This document shows positions 56,001 through 64,000 of a stretch of DNA of 64,000 nt, piece by piece. The notes beneath the pieces are model-generated. The model was not told where the DNA came from, did no database searches, and saw nothing but the letters and a program-made list of their open reading frames with translations. Location of the stretch: contig NZ_JANUEM010000001.1 of assembly GCF_024809855.1 (NCBI RefSeq), positions 186,001-250,000 on the forward strand, given 5' to 3'. The position numbers and the translations under genes were made by a program. The DNA comes from Rheinheimera pacifica. Its GTDB lineage: Bacteria > Pseudomonadota > Gammaproteobacteria > Enterobacterales > Alteromonadaceae. The first letter of the stretch is position 1; the number at the start of each line of letters is the position of its first letter.

Positions 56001-56174
56001 ATGATAAAATTATTTTATTTAATGCCAATATTGATGTGTGTGCTTTGGTACTGGTACCTGAAGCAATCCGGCTGGACTATCCGCCAGGGTAAAAAAGGCT
56101 TTGCTTACATTCTGGCTTTTAACGGCTGCATTGCGCTGGCATTGTGGGGCATTATGCTGCTGACTCAACGCTGA
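56001..56174 (+). CDS. Small membrane protein, 57 residues
   Basis: Reading MIKLFYLMPILMCVLWYWYL at the start, it has two hydrophobic helices (about 3-20 and 35-54) joined by a basic loop (RQGKKG), giving a hairpin membrane topology. AGAGAT precedes the ATG. It was found by direct reading of a frame that differs from a longer, less convincing open frame (55751-56092). No family recognised. It is convergent with erpA. Confidence 0.65.
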   Translation: MIKLFYLMPILMCVLWYWYLKQSGWTIRQGKKGFAYILAFNGCIALALWGIMLLTQR

Positions 56175-56232
56175 GCCAGCAGCACACTAACATACGGATG
56201 TGTAGTTTTTATTTTACAAAAACAACTGTCAA

Positions 56233-56574
56233 TTATACTGAAAAAGACGAGCCACAACCGCAAGTTGTCGTCGCGTTGGGGTTTTGTACAATAAAACGGC
56301 TACCTTGCAAACCTTCGGTATAATCTACCACACCACCCATCAGATACTGCAGGCTCATGGGATCGACCACCATGGCAACACCCTGTTTCTCGACAACGAA
56401 ATCACCATCGTTCACTTTTTCGTCGAAGGTAAAGCCATACTGAAAGCCAGAACAACCACCACCGGTGATATACACCCGCAGCTTTAACTCAGGGTTTTCC
56501 TCTTCACTAACCAGCAACGCTACTTTACGTGCTGCCGCTTCAGTAAATTCAATTGGTACAGCTGGCTCTGACAT
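56233..56574 (-). CDS. erpA: Iron-sulfur cluster insertion protein ErpA
   Basis: A-type Fe-S carrier that delivers clusters to apo-proteins such as isoprenoid enzymes IspG/IspH. The 113-residue protein has the three cluster-binding Cys at C41 (GGGCSGF), C105 and C107 ([11 protein letters not shown]). Length and sequence match E. coli ErpA. GGAG precedes the ATG. Its promoter overlaps a nearly perfect IscR type-1 site, implying repression when Fe-S clusters are plentiful. Confidence 0.96.
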   Translation of the reverse strand: MSEPAVPIEFTEAAARKVALLVSEEENPELKLRVYITGGGCSGFQYGFTFDEKVNDGDFVVEKQGVAMVVDPMSLQYLMGGVVDYTEGLQGSRFIVQNPNATTTCGCGSSFSV

Positions 56575-56604
56575 AACAACTCCACAGGTTTAGCTAAGGG
56601 ACAA

Positions 56605-56637
56605 ATTATCTAATACCTGACTAATTTATTCAAGTAT
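56605..56637 (-). promoter_or_regulatory. erpA promoter with IscR type-1 site
   Basis: Minus-strand -35 TTGAAT (56633-56628), 17-bp spacer, -10 GATAAT (56610-56605). The 25 bp at 56637-56613 read ATACTTGAATAA then ATTAGTCAGGTAT. They match the E. coli IscR type-1 consensus (ATASYYGACTRW-WWYAGTCRRSTAT) at 24 of 25 positions by eye, the exception being position 9. The site covers the -35 and most of the spacer, so binding should block RNA polymerase. Confidence 0.8.
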
Positions 56638-56739
56638 TAGCCCTGTTCAGCGCAGATTAGTTATCCGCTTTGATAATTAAGCTGGGTTCTCAGCAACTTA
56701 TGTTAAACTCTGAATCAACTATTACGGGTGTTATGGCTT

Positions 56740-58446
56740 ATGCAGCGCTGGCAGATCTGGCTTCCGTCTTTACAACGTCGTTTGGCTTTACCGCAAACCT
56801 CCTTGCAACTCTGTGTGCTGGGGGTGCTGGGCGGGCTGGCGGCCTCCATTCTGATTATCTTATTCCGCTTAGCTATTATTGGTCTGCAAAGCTTTTTTTT
56901 AGATCGTACCGACGATTTTTCTACTGTTGGTACAGATCTCCGCTGGATGCTTCCGCTTGGCGCCGCGGTATTAATTGGTATGATCGCCTGGATCACCGGC
57001 TATAAGCATTACCGTCTTGGTATTCCCTTTGTTATTCATCGGATAAAGCTCAAATACGGCATGATGCCAACCCGCAATACCCTAAACCAGTTTTTTGGCG
57101 GCATACTGGCACTGGCAGGTGGCTTTTCTGTTGGCCGGGAAGGCCCGTCGGTACATTTAGGTGCTTATGGTGCCAGCACCCTGGGTAAGTATCTGCAATT
57201 GCCTTACAACAGCATTCGTATTCTGGCCGGCTGCGGCATTGCCGCTGGTATTTCAGCCTCTTTTAATACCCCGCTGGCTGCAGTTATTTTTGTGATGGAA
57301 GTGGTACTGCGTGAATACCGCGTGCATGTATTTATTCCTATTATGCTGTCATCTGTGGTGGGTGCTCTGGTAACGCAAACGGTGTTTGGCAGCGACAGAG
57401 AGCTGGCACTGCTGAATATAGTGTCTATCAGTGGCTGGCATATACCCTATCTGGTGCTATGCGGCGTTGTGTTCGGCGCCATTGCCTTTGTGTTTAACAA
57501 AAACATGATGCGTCTTATCAAGTTGTTTAAAAACTGGCCTTTAATATTACGTTTATGCCTGGCAGCCTTGCTTACTGCGGCCGTAGGCTATGTTATTCCG
57601 CATGCAATGGGTTCTGAAACCGGTGCCATTTACTATGCTGTAAACGCTCCCAATGACATTGCCCTGTTGCTGACCATTTTTATCGGTAAGATGCTGCTAA
57701 CCTTATTCGCTTTGGGTTTAGGTGTACCCGGCGGTGTTATTGGCCCGGTATTTGGTATCGGTATTGTGCTGGGCACTTTACTGGCTATTGTTCCTTCTGC
57801 CATTATTGGTGATAACAGTATTGCCGGTACTTATGCAGTACTGGGTATGGCCGGATTAATGGCAGCCACCATGCATGCGCCGCTGGCTGCGCTGGTAGCC
57901 GTAATGGAGCTGGCACATAACCCCGGCATTATTGTGCCCGCCATGGTGGTAATAACCACGGCTTATATTACTGGTGTGCAGTTTTTTAATAACAAATCTA
58001 TTTTTCTACTGCAGCTCGATTTTTTACAAATGCCTTATAAGCTGTCTCCAGCTGATGACGTATTACAAAAAGTAGGTGTGCTGGCACTGTTGGACAATCA
58101 ATATCAGTTGCTTGATAACCCCGACGAGCCCCAAGTGCTGCAAGCCCTGGATAAGCTGGAACCGCCGCATCAATTACTGGTAAAACGTGATTCGGGCGCT
58201 CAGAGCACCTTTTTGCTGGCAAGTTATGATGTACAGCTGTCAATGACAGGCGCCAGTGCCGTGCAGTACTTGCAACTACAGGGCTTAACGCATCAGGCTA
58301 CTATGGCCGAGGTGTTTGCCATTTTAGAAGATAAGCGCGAAGGCGCAGTGTATATATATCGCGAAGAAGAACCCCAACAGCTGATCGGTATTATCCGCTG
58401 GGATCAGGTGCGCAGTTTATTGGTAAAACAGAACAACTTATTATGA
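56740..58446 (+). CDS. ClC-family chloride channel/transporter with CBS-like tail
   Basis: Integral membrane anion transport protein of about 568 residues. ClC features include the gating Glu in GGFSVGREGPSVHLGAYGAS (about E134), CGIAAGISASFNTPLAAVIFVME, and a C-terminal membrane motif LGVPGGVIGPVFGIG. The residue after the conserved Glu in FVMEV is Val where H+/Cl- exchangers of the E. coli type have the internal proton Glu (E203), and the GSGIP filter motif reads RLGIP. Residues after about 440 form a CBS-like cytoplasmic region. Start: ATG at 56740 (GTG at 56728 is possible). It overlaps hemJ by ATGA (58443-58446). Confidence 0.88.
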   Translation: MQRWQIWLPSLQRRLALPQTSLQLCVLGVLGGLAASILIILFRLAIIGLQSFFLDRTDDFSTVGTDLRWMLPLGAAVLIGMIAWITGYKHYRLGIPFVIHRIKLKYGMMPTRNTLNQFFGGILALAGGFSVGREGPSVHLGAYGASTLGKYLQLPYNSIRILAGCGIAAGISASFNTPLAAVIFVMEVVLREYRVHVFIPIMLSSVVGALVTQTVFGSDRELALLNIVSISGWHIPYLVLCGVVFGAIAFVFNKNMMRLIKLFKNWPLILRLCLAALLTAAVGYVIPHAMGSETGAIYYAVNAPNDIALLLTIFIGKMLLTLFALGLGVPGGVIGPVFGIGIVLGTLLAIVPSAIIGDNSIAGTYAVLGMAGLMAATMHAPLAALVAVMELAHNPGIIVPAMVVITTAYITGVQFFNNKSIFLLQLDFLQMPYKLSPADDVLQKVGVLALLDNQYQLLDNPDEPQVLQALDKLEPPHQLLVKRDSGAQSTFLLASYDVQLSMTGASAVQYLQLQGLTHQATMAEVFAILEDKREGAVYIYREEEPQQLIGIIRWDQVRSLLVKQNNLL

Positions 58447-58874
58447 CAATTATACTTGTATACAAAGCCTTGCATGTGTTTTTTATGGTGGCCTGGTTTG
58501 CCGGCATCTTTTATTTGCCACGTTTGTTTGTTTATCACGCGGGCACAACAAGCCCCGACTGCGATGCCGAATTTAAGGTAATGGAGCGCCGCTTACTCTA
58601 TTTCGTCACGCCGTTTGCCGTACTTACACTGGTGTTTGGCTTACTGCTTATTCACAGTTACGGCGCAGCCTGGTTTAAAGCCAGCCACTGGTTGCACTAT
58701 AAACTACCGTTGGTAATGTTGCTGTATGGGTATCACGCTTACTGTTTTAAATTACTGGCCGATTTTAAACACAACCGTAACCGGCGCAGCCCGCGGTTTT
58801 ACCGTATTTTTAATGAAGTGCCGGTACTGGTTTTGTTGACTATTATCCTGCTGGCGTACTTAAAACCTATGTAG
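58443..58874 (+). CDS. hemJ: Protoporphyrinogen IX oxidase HemJ
   Basis: Membrane enzyme that oxidises protoporphyrinogen IX in heme synthesis, used where HemG/HemY are absent. The 143-residue protein has four hydrophobic helices and the HemJ pattern KALHVFFMVAWFAGIFYLPRLFVYH near the start (conserved His), MERRLLYFVTPFAVLT, WLHYKLPLVMLLYGYHAYC and a C-terminal FRIFNEVPVL-like RIFNEVPVLVLL. Translationally coupled to the ClC gene. hemL, another heme gene, lies 1.2 kb downstream. Confidence 0.9.
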   Translation: MTIILVYKALHVFFMVAWFAGIFYLPRLFVYHAGTTSPDCDAEFKVMERRLLYFVTPFAVLTLVFGLLLIHSYGAAWFKASHWLHYKLPLVMLLYGYHAYCFKLLADFKHNRNRRSPRFYRIFNEVPVLVLLTIILLAYLKPM

Positions 58875-58906
58875 CAACGTATTCGCTTTTAGCCGGTGGT
58901 TTCGCG

Positions 58907-58912
58907 TATAAT
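58907..58912 (+). promoter_or_regulatory. Probable -10 of pyrB
   Basis: TATAAT about 70 bp before the pyrB ATG, without a good -35. A GC-rich segment able to fold (GCCGG..CCGGC, about 58926-58950) lies in the leader, but no U-rich attenuator of the E. coli pyrBI kind is seen. Confidence 0.4.
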
Positions 58913-58981
58913 GCCGCCGTTTATTGCCGGTGCCGGGCCCGCTCCGGCCAGGGTTAATTCTTAGTGAAAAGAGTACCGACT

Positions 58982-59995
58982 ATGAGCTTTAAAGGTGAAC
59001 ACATCCTCTCGGTAAACCAGTTTGACCGTGACACCATTCAGCACGTTTTTCAGATAGCCCGTAACATGCAGCCTTACGCCAGCCGGCAAAAACGTACCAA
59101 GGTACTTGAAGGCGCAATTTTAGGTAACCTGTTTTTTGAACCCAGCACCCGAACCAGGGTGAGTTTTGGCTGTGCATTTAACTTACTTGGCGGTGAAGTT
59201 CGTGAAACAACCGGTATGGAGTCGTCAGCGTTATCTAAAGGCGAATCGTTATTTGATACTGCAAGAGTGATCAGCAGCTACAGCGATGTTATTGCCATGC
59301 GCCACCCGCAGGCAGGCTCCGTTGCTGAATTTGCCCTTGGCAGCCGGGTGCCGGTATTAAATGGCGGAGATGGCGCCAATGAGCACCCTACCCAGGCCCT
59401 GCTGGATTTATTCACTATTGAGCGTGAGCTGGCATCTTCAGGCCAGAGTATTGACGGCATGCATATCGCCATGGTGGGTGACTTAAAATTTGGCCGCACC
59501 GTGCACTCGTTATCCAAACTATTAAAACTGTATAAAAACCTGCGCTTTACGCTTATTTCCCCCAAAGAACTGGCCATGCCGGACGACATTGTCAGCGCTA
59601 TTGAAAATGCCGGCCATCAGGTAAATATTACCGATGTGCTGGAAGGCAACCTGAATGCAGATATTGTGTACCAAACCCGTATTCAGGAAGAGCGTTTTCC
59701 GTCAAAAACAGAAGCCAATTTATATCGTGGAAAATTCCGCTTAAACCAGGAAATTTATACCCGCTACTGCAAATCCAACACCGTGATTATGCACCCGCTG
59801 CCCCGTGATTCACGCATTGAGGCCAACGAACTGGATAACGACTTAAACCTGAACCCCAATCTGGCTATTTTCCGTCAGGCAGACAACGGTATCCTGGTAC
59901 GAATGGCCTTATTTGCTTTAACGCTGGGCGTTGAAGGAATTATTACCAACTACGAATGCGCTGTGCCCTGGTATAGCAATAAGCACAGTGGCTAA
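58982..59995 (+). CDS. pyrB: Aspartate carbamoyltransferase
   Basis: Condenses carbamoyl phosphate and aspartate in pyrimidine synthesis. The 337-residue catalytic chain shows the carbamoyl-phosphate motif FFEPSTRTRVSF (STRTR about 55-59), GGDGANEHPTQALLDL, MVGDLKFGRTVHSL and MHPLPRDSRIE. A frame opens at GTG 58964, but ATG at 58982 follows AAGAG and aligns with relatives. No pyrI regulatory chain follows; this longer PyrB type, as in Shewanella, usually lacks one. Confidence 0.94.
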   Translation: MSFKGEHILSVNQFDRDTIQHVFQIARNMQPYASRQKRTKVLEGAILGNLFFEPSTRTRVSFGCAFNLLGGEVRETTGMESSALSKGESLFDTARVISSYSDVIAMRHPQAGSVAEFALGSRVPVLNGGDGANEHPTQALLDLFTIERELASSGQSIDGMHIAMVGDLKFGRTVHSLSKLLKLYKNLRFTLISPKELAMPDDIVSAIENAGHQVNITDVLEGNLNADIVYQTRIQEERFPSKTEANLYRGKFRLNQEIYTRYCKSNTVIMHPLPRDSRIEANELDNDLNLNPNLAIFRQADNGILVRMALFALTLGVEGIITNYECAVPWYSNKHSG

Positions 59996-60038
59996 TACAG
60001 CGAGTAGCTGTTTCAACTTATTTATCGGAAACTGATTT

Positions 60039-61319
60039 ATGTCTTTATCTGCAGAACTGTTTCAACGTGCTCAGCACACCATCCCCGGCGGTGTAAACTC
60101 GCCCGTGCGGGCTTTTAAAAGTGTCGGTGGTACACCGGTGTTTATCGACCGTGCCGACGGTGCTTACCTGTTTGATGTAGATGGCAAACGTTATATTGAT
60201 TATATCGGCTCATGGGGCCCGATGCTGCTGGGCCATAACCACCCGGCTATCCGCAATGCCGTTATTGAAGCTGCCGCCAAGGGTTTAAGTTTTGGTGCGC
60301 CCTGCCCGGCAGAGATAACCATGGCAGAGCTGGTAAGCAAACTGGTACCATCAATGGAAATGGTACGGATGGTTAGCTCCGGTACAGAAGCCACTATGAG
60401 CGCCATTCGCTTAGCGCGTGGCTATACCGGCCGTAATACCATAGTTAAATTTGAAGGCTGCTATCATGGCCACGCTGACTCACTGCTGGTAAAAGCCGGT
60501 TCAGGCGCGCTGACACTTGGTGTGCCAAACTCACCTGGTGTGCCTGCTGACTTTGCTAAATACACGCTAACCAGCGAGTTTAATAACCTATCGCAGTTAG
60601 CGCAGCTATTCGAACAGCACGGCGACGATATTGCCTGTATTATTGTCGAGCCGGTAGCCGGCAACATGAACTGCATTCCACCTGCCCCCGGCTTTTTACA
60701 AGGACTGCGCCAGTTATGTGATCAATATGGTGCTGTACTGATATTCGACGAAGTAATGACTGGTTTTCGCGTCGCACTGGGTGGTGCCCAGGCAGTGTAT
60801 AACATTAAGCCGGATTTAACGACACTGGGCAAAATTATCGGCGGCGGTATGCCTGTTGGTGCATTTGGCGGTAAACGCGAGATTATGCAGCATATTGCTC
60901 CGCTGGGGCCGGTGTATCAGGCCGGCACATTATCGGGTAATCCTATTGCTATGGCTGCCGGCCTGGCTGCATTGAGCGAGATCAGTAAGCCTGGTGTTTA
61001 TCAGGCTTTAACCGCTAAAACGACACAGCTCATTAATGGCATCAGTGCAGCTGCAGCAAAACATGGTGTGCCACTGACAACCAATCAGGTAGGCGGTATG
61101 TTTGGCTTTTTCTTTACTGCTGAACCAAGCGTAACTAACTTCGCCCAGGCGACACAGTGTGATATTGATGCATTTAAACGCTTCTTCCACCTGATGTTAC
61201 AGCAAGGCATTTATCTGGCGCCTTCAGCCTATGAAGCCGGTTTTTTATCGCTGGCACACAGTGACGACGATCTGGCACAAACCATTCTTGCTGCAGAGCA
61301 CAGCTTTAAGCAACTTTAA
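60039..61319 (+). CDS. hemL: Glutamate-1-semialdehyde 2,1-aminomutase
   Basis: PLP enzyme making 5-aminolevulinate in the C5 heme pathway. The 426-residue protein has the PLP Lys K265 in [50 protein letters not shown] and the start [27 protein letters not shown]. Length matches the family. Its stop (61317-61319) shares bases with the stop of the convergent regulator gene. Confidence 0.96.
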   Translation: MSLSAELFQRAQHTIPGGVNSPVRAFKSVGGTPVFIDRADGAYLFDVDGKRYIDYIGSWGPMLLGHNHPAIRNAVIEAAAKGLSFGAPCPAEITMAELVSKLVPSMEMVRMVSSGTEATMSAIRLARGYTGRNTIVKFEGCYHGHADSLLVKAGSGALTLGVPNSPGVPADFAKYTLTSEFNNLSQLAQLFEQHGDDIACIIVEPVAGNMNCIPPAPGFLQGLRQLCDQYGAVLIFDEVMTGFRVALGGAQAVYNIKPDLTTLGKIIGGGMPVGAFGGKREIMQHIAPLGPVYQAGTLSGNPIAMAAGLAALSEISKPGVYQALTAKTTQLINGISAAAAKHGVPLTTNQVGGMFGFFFTAEPSVTNFAQATQCDIDAFKRFFHLMLQQGIYLAPSAYEAGFLSLAHSDDDLAQTILAAEHSFKQL

Positions 61320-63388
61320 CGGCGGTTTTGCAACCAGACAATATCGGTATCGTACGGCCGCTGCCGTACGATATAACCAACACCATTGCCATCGCTGTAT
61401 ATCGCCACCGGCATTTCCTGCTCTGTAGCTAACACAGCTGTCACCTGCTGTGATAACCAGTCAAAACGATAAACCTTGGTATTGTTATCTGCCAGCCAAT
61501 AAATGCCGCTGTTGTCAGCAAACCATTGTTCACCGGTGCTGCTGCGCCAGTTAATTTGTACGGGCAAGCTGATTAGCTCCTGTGCCGACGTAAACAAAGC
61601 CAGGCTTGTAGTATCAGCAAATTGCAGCACTAAACTCTGCTCTGGGCCACAACGCACATCTGTAACGCCAGGCATAATACTCTCTGGCGTAGTGTCTTTT
61701 TCTGTCATTAAAACCCAGCCATCTGCTGTCAGGGCTGTCCAGTATAACTTGCCGTGGCAACTGGCGTAGCGCCCTGCCGATGCTACATGATGATACTGCT
61801 GTAGCTGGCCTGATGCTAAATCAAGCTGATACAGGCTGGTGTTAATTACTACCAGTAATTGCTGCTGATGCCATAGCATCTGTTGTACATGTTGTTGTTC
61901 AGTAAAGCGGGTAATTTGCATCGTATCACGCTGTTGTGCCAACCAGATTTGGCTAAGCCCGGCACGCTCTGATACAAATGCGGCCTGGCCGGTATCACTC
62001 ACTGCCAGCAGGCGCTCGCTACGGTTACTGACATGCCATGGCAGCAACTTAATGCCACCGTCTGTTGCCGCGCTGCTCTCCACCCTGAGAATATCTGTGG
62101 TGTAGTCTAAAAATTGTGTTGCCAGCACTTGACCCGGATACCGTGAGGCCTGAGTCAATTCACGTGTCAGTGGCCCCAAGCCCTGCCTGCTGTTTGATTT
62201 TAGCGACACAATTTGTAGTTCCTGCTGTCCGGCAGATAGCAACACCTGTCGCTCGTCCCACCAGCTAAACTGAGTAATAACATAAGGAAAATCCAACAAC
62301 TGCTCAAATTCACCGTCTGGCAACATTAATTTTAGCAAAACTGACTGGTTGGGCGTCTGCTGGGCAATAAAGTACAAGGTATCATTACGGATTAACATAT
62401 ATGAAATATCGCGCCAGCGATTATCCCGTGACACCAACAGCTCAGCGGTTTGCCCGGGCAATGCACTCCAGAGCTGCAACTGATTAGTCTCAGCATCGGT
62501 ATCCAACCACAGCAATTTTTGTTGCCACACGGCAGCTCCCTGAGGCAATACTTTCTGACAGGGCCAGAGTCGTTCAGGCTGAGTTGCCGGTTTTATATGT
62601 TGGCGATAAAAGTAACAACCTCCGTCTTGTTGTTCGGCACGAAAAACGATGTGCTCCTGATCCAACCACAACGGCTGTGATAACAGACGGTATTTTTGAG
62701 GCAAGTGCTCAACCCTGAGATCTGTCAGGTTCTGCACGCTCCAGTTAAATAAAGTGCTGTCTACAGCTTGATGCTGATATAACACATTAGCCCCGTCTGG
62801 TGTTAGTACCGGCCAGTATTCCTGCCCGCTTAACGCACTTATAGGAGTAATGGTATCGGGTAATTTTATCAACGGTGTTGAGGTATAGGTTGCCAGTACG
62901 TATGCCAGGCTGGCACAGCCAATAATCACGGCTATCGCAGTGCCGGCAATAAAGCGCCAGGCAGGTCGCGGTTTTACCTCAGTATCAGTGTCACTCGCAG
63001 CTGTGTTAACGGCAGTATCCGCAGTAATAACTGCAATATCCTGTAACTTGGCAGGAGTAATAGTTGCCAGCCAGCGATAACCTTTTTTTGATGCTGTCTC
63101 TATATAGCTTGGAGCTCGAACATCGTCGCCAAGCACTTTGCGTAATGCGCCAACAGCGCGCATAACAGCAGCATCGGTGCCTTCATCTGCAGGCCAGACT
63201 TTTTCAATCAGTGTGTCTTTGGCCAGCAATACACCAGGGTGAAGTAAAAAGTAATTCAGCAGACTATGTAAGCGTGGTTCCAGCCGGATCATATCGTCGG
63301 CACCAGAGGCATCAACCGGCCACAGCTGACCATAGATCACCTGATAATACCAGTTACCAATTTGTACCACAGGGTCAAGATTTGACAT
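61316..63388 (-). CDS. CadC/ToxR-like membrane regulator with periplasmic beta-propeller
   Basis: A 690-residue one-component regulator. Residues about 11-109 form an OmpR-type winged helix ([65 protein letters not shown]). A linker and one membrane helix (about 147-167) follow, then about 500 periplasmic residues with TolB/PD40-like beta-propeller repeats ([37 protein letters not shown]). DNA binding inside and sensing outside the membrane are inferred from the layout. The signal is unknown. A 74-residue exported peptide is encoded 79 bp upstream on the same strand, and the end of a similar protein lies beyond that. Confidence 0.85.
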   Translation of the reverse strand: MSNLDPVVQIGNWYYQVIYGQLWPVDASGADDMIRLEPRLHSLLNYFLLHPGVLLAKDTLIEKVWPADEGTDAAVMRAVGALRKVLGDDVRAPSYIETASKKGYRWLATITPAKLQDIAVITADTAVNTAASDTDTEVKPRPAWRFIAGTAIAVIIGCASLAYVLATYTSTPLIKLPDTITPISALSGQEYWPVLTPDGANVLYQHQAVDSTLFNWSVQNLTDLRVEHLPQKYRLLSQPLWLDQEHIVFRAEQQDGGCYFYRQHIKPATQPERLWPCQKVLPQGAAVWQQKLLWLDTDAETNQLQLWSALPGQTAELLVSRDNRWRDISYMLIRNDTLYFIAQQTPNQSVLLKLMLPDGEFEQLLDFPYVITQFSWWDERQVLLSAGQQELQIVSLKSNSRQGLGPLTRELTQASRYPGQVLATQFLDYTTDILRVESSAATDGGIKLLPWHVSNRSERLLAVSDTGQAAFVSERAGLSQIWLAQQRDTMQITRFTEQQHVQQMLWHQQQLLVVINTSLYQLDLASGQLQQYHHVASAGRYASCHGKLYWTALTADGWVLMTEKDTTPESIMPGVTDVRCGPEQSLVLQFADTTSLALFTSAQELISLPVQINWRSSTGEQWFADNSGIYWLADNNTKVYRFDWLSQQVTAVLATEQEMPVAIYSDGNGVGYIVRQRPYDTDIVWLQNRR

Positions 63389-63467
63389 TAAGGTCCGCCC
63401 GACAATTGATTGTCTGGGCGGATTATACCTTAACCAGAAGAAATGTTTAGCGTTGTAAAAAAGAGCC

Positions 63468-63692
63468 TTAGGCGAACTTCAATTTATCGCTGTTGGTATC
63501 TTTGGCTTTATCTTTGCTATCTTTTATCGTTACCGGTGAATAATTATCAGGTATGGTGCAAAGCGGATAAAAAACACAAGCATAGAGTGGCTGACCATTT
63601 GCGCCTGAGGCATTAAGAATGCCTGCTTTTTTTGCAGCAACGCCGGTAGCGCCTAACAAAGCGATAAACATAATTGTAAGTGTAGTTTTCAT
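63468..63692 (-). CDS. Small exported peptide, 74 residues
   Basis: ATG at 63692 follows a strong AGGAG (6-nt spacing) and begins a clear signal peptide, MKTTLTIMFIALLGATGVAA, cleaved before KK. The mature part is about 54 residues: a short segment with two Cys (YACVFYPLCTIP) that could form a disulfide, then a highly charged Lys/Asp tail (KDSKDKAKDTNSDKLKF). The frame could start at 63743, but the RBS and signal favour 63692. No family recognised. It sits between two membrane-regulator-like genes on the same strand; a link is suggested only by position. Confidence 0.7.
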   Translation of the reverse strand: MKTTLTIMFIALLGATGVAAKKAGILNASGANGQPLYACVFYPLCTIPDNYSPVTIKDSKDKAKDTNSDKLKFA

Positions 63693-63777
63693 TTTCAGCT
63701 CCTGAGTTAGTGTTTGCTTACAGACCAAACATAGGAGCATCAATTCGTTATAACTCGATGACTTTCAGATAAATTCC

Positions 63778-63999
63778 TTATAAAACATCGACGTCGCTAT
63801 CAATTATGGCGATATCCATCTCACCAAAATCATATTCCAGTACAAAAACATATTTCTCATCAGCACTGATACTAAAGCGGCCAAATTGAATTGGCTCCAG
63901 CACGTTGATAATTTCATCTGTAGCAAAATCAAGATAATTCAACCTATAGTTAAGCTCATCAACAAGGTAAGAGTAATAAATCCCTGTTTTTCGTAACTC
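63778..63999 (-). CDS. C-terminal end of a second beta-propeller protein (regulator-like), 5' end outside window
   Basis: An open frame runs from the window edge to a TAA at 63778-63780 and encodes 73 residues: ELRKTGIYYSYLVDELNYRL at the edge, then FGRFSISADEKYVFVLEYDFGEMDIAIID. The S-x-D-x-K-Y-V pattern is a PD40/TolB-type propeller strand, and the end (EMDIAIID) parallels the end of the regulator at 61316 (DTDIVWLQN). This is the terminal blade of a related protein, probably another CadC-like regulator whose DNA-binding part is beyond base 64000. Confidence 0.6.
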   Translation of the reverse strand, partial: ELRKTGIYYSYLVDELNYRLNYLDFATDEIINVLEPIQFGRFSISADEKYVFVLEYDFGEMDIAIIDSDVDVL

Positions 64000-64000
64000 A

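Noticed and set aside
55751-56092. 113-codon plus-strand frame starting MFFSSPS
   Set aside because: Composition is not protein-like, it begins inside the divergent XRE gene's start region and overlaps the more convincing 57-residue membrane protein in another frame.
56670-57005. 111-codon plus-strand frame at the start of the ClC gene
   Set aside because: Overlaps the ClC gene in another frame, which has clear family motifs; it is a frame shadow.
63440-63467. Terminator after the small exported peptide (GCC-TAA-GGC then CTCTTTTTT)
   Set aside because: The stem is only 3-4 bp; the T run alone is not enough to claim termination, so cotranscription with the regulator stays open.
1-64000. tRNA or rRNA genes, insertion sequences, prophage or integron structures
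   Set aside because: No transposase, integrase, att-like direct repeats or tRNA cloverleaf could be recognised; gene order looks like stable chromosome.

Overview
The window reads as a chromosomal segment of a marine or aquatic gammaproteobacterium, most like the Alteromonadales-type group that includes Rheinheimera, Arsukibacterium, Alishewanella and Shewanella. This is inferred from the gene set (Na+-NQR with apbE and nqrM downstream, rdgC, fabV, a DUF3545 protein, inosine-guanosine kinase, HemJ, RlmG, a threonine-attenuated thrABC) and from protein resemblance. No database search was possible. Coding density is high. I see no insertion sequence, prophage, CRISPR array, tRNA or rRNA gene.

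Layout. 1-9.3 kb: housekeeping genes (end of srmB, a peptidase S66 lipoprotein, gsk, yaaA, a REC-TPR protein, tal-pgi, a DUF3545 protein), with a 111-nt nested palindrome between convergent ldcA-like and gsk. 9.3-24.7 kb: a four-gene operon for a giant surface adhesin of 3512 residues with 32 tandem 85-residue Ig-like repeats and its own type I secretion system (TolC-like, LapB-like ABC transporter, HlyD-like adaptor). 25-30.6 kb: thrLABC with a clear leader-peptide attenuator and ung translationally coupled to its end. 30.7-39.2 kb: a signalling block with a CheY-like/CheC-like/diguanylate cyclase trio, a divergent sensor kinase, rdgC, an HDOD protein and a large hybrid kinase. 39.3-48.6 kb: an MBL-fold enzyme, a purine permease, and nqrABCDEF-apbE-nqrM. 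48.9-58.9 kb: fabV, bolA, alkB-like, rlmG-yajG-cyclophilin, an unknown gene behind an RBS-pairing inverted repeat, ampG, an XRE regulator, a 57-residue membrane protein, erpA, a ClC-family protein and hemJ. 59-64 kb: pyrB, hemL, a CadC/ToxR-like membrane regulator, a 74-residue exported peptide, and the end of a second protein that looks like the same regulator type.

How parts work together. The adhesin operon and the c-di-GMP genes (PAS-GGDEF cyclase with an intact I-site, CheC-like phosphatase, single-domain receiver) suggest control of surface attachment, but no lapD/lapG-type pair lies in the window. Several regulatory sites can be read directly: the thr attenuator, an almost perfect IscR type-1 site over the erpA promoter, a HexR-like palindrome at tal-pgi, a FadR-like dyad before fabV, and a repeated motif (CATTAAGTAA) before the adhesin.

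Most noteworthy: the 829-bp near-identical copies inside the adhesin gene, the ldcA/gsk palindrome, the REC-CheC-GGDEF module, the RBS-pairing repeat at 53.7 kb, the exported peptide flanked by membrane regulators, and a ClC protein lacking the usual internal proton glutamate.
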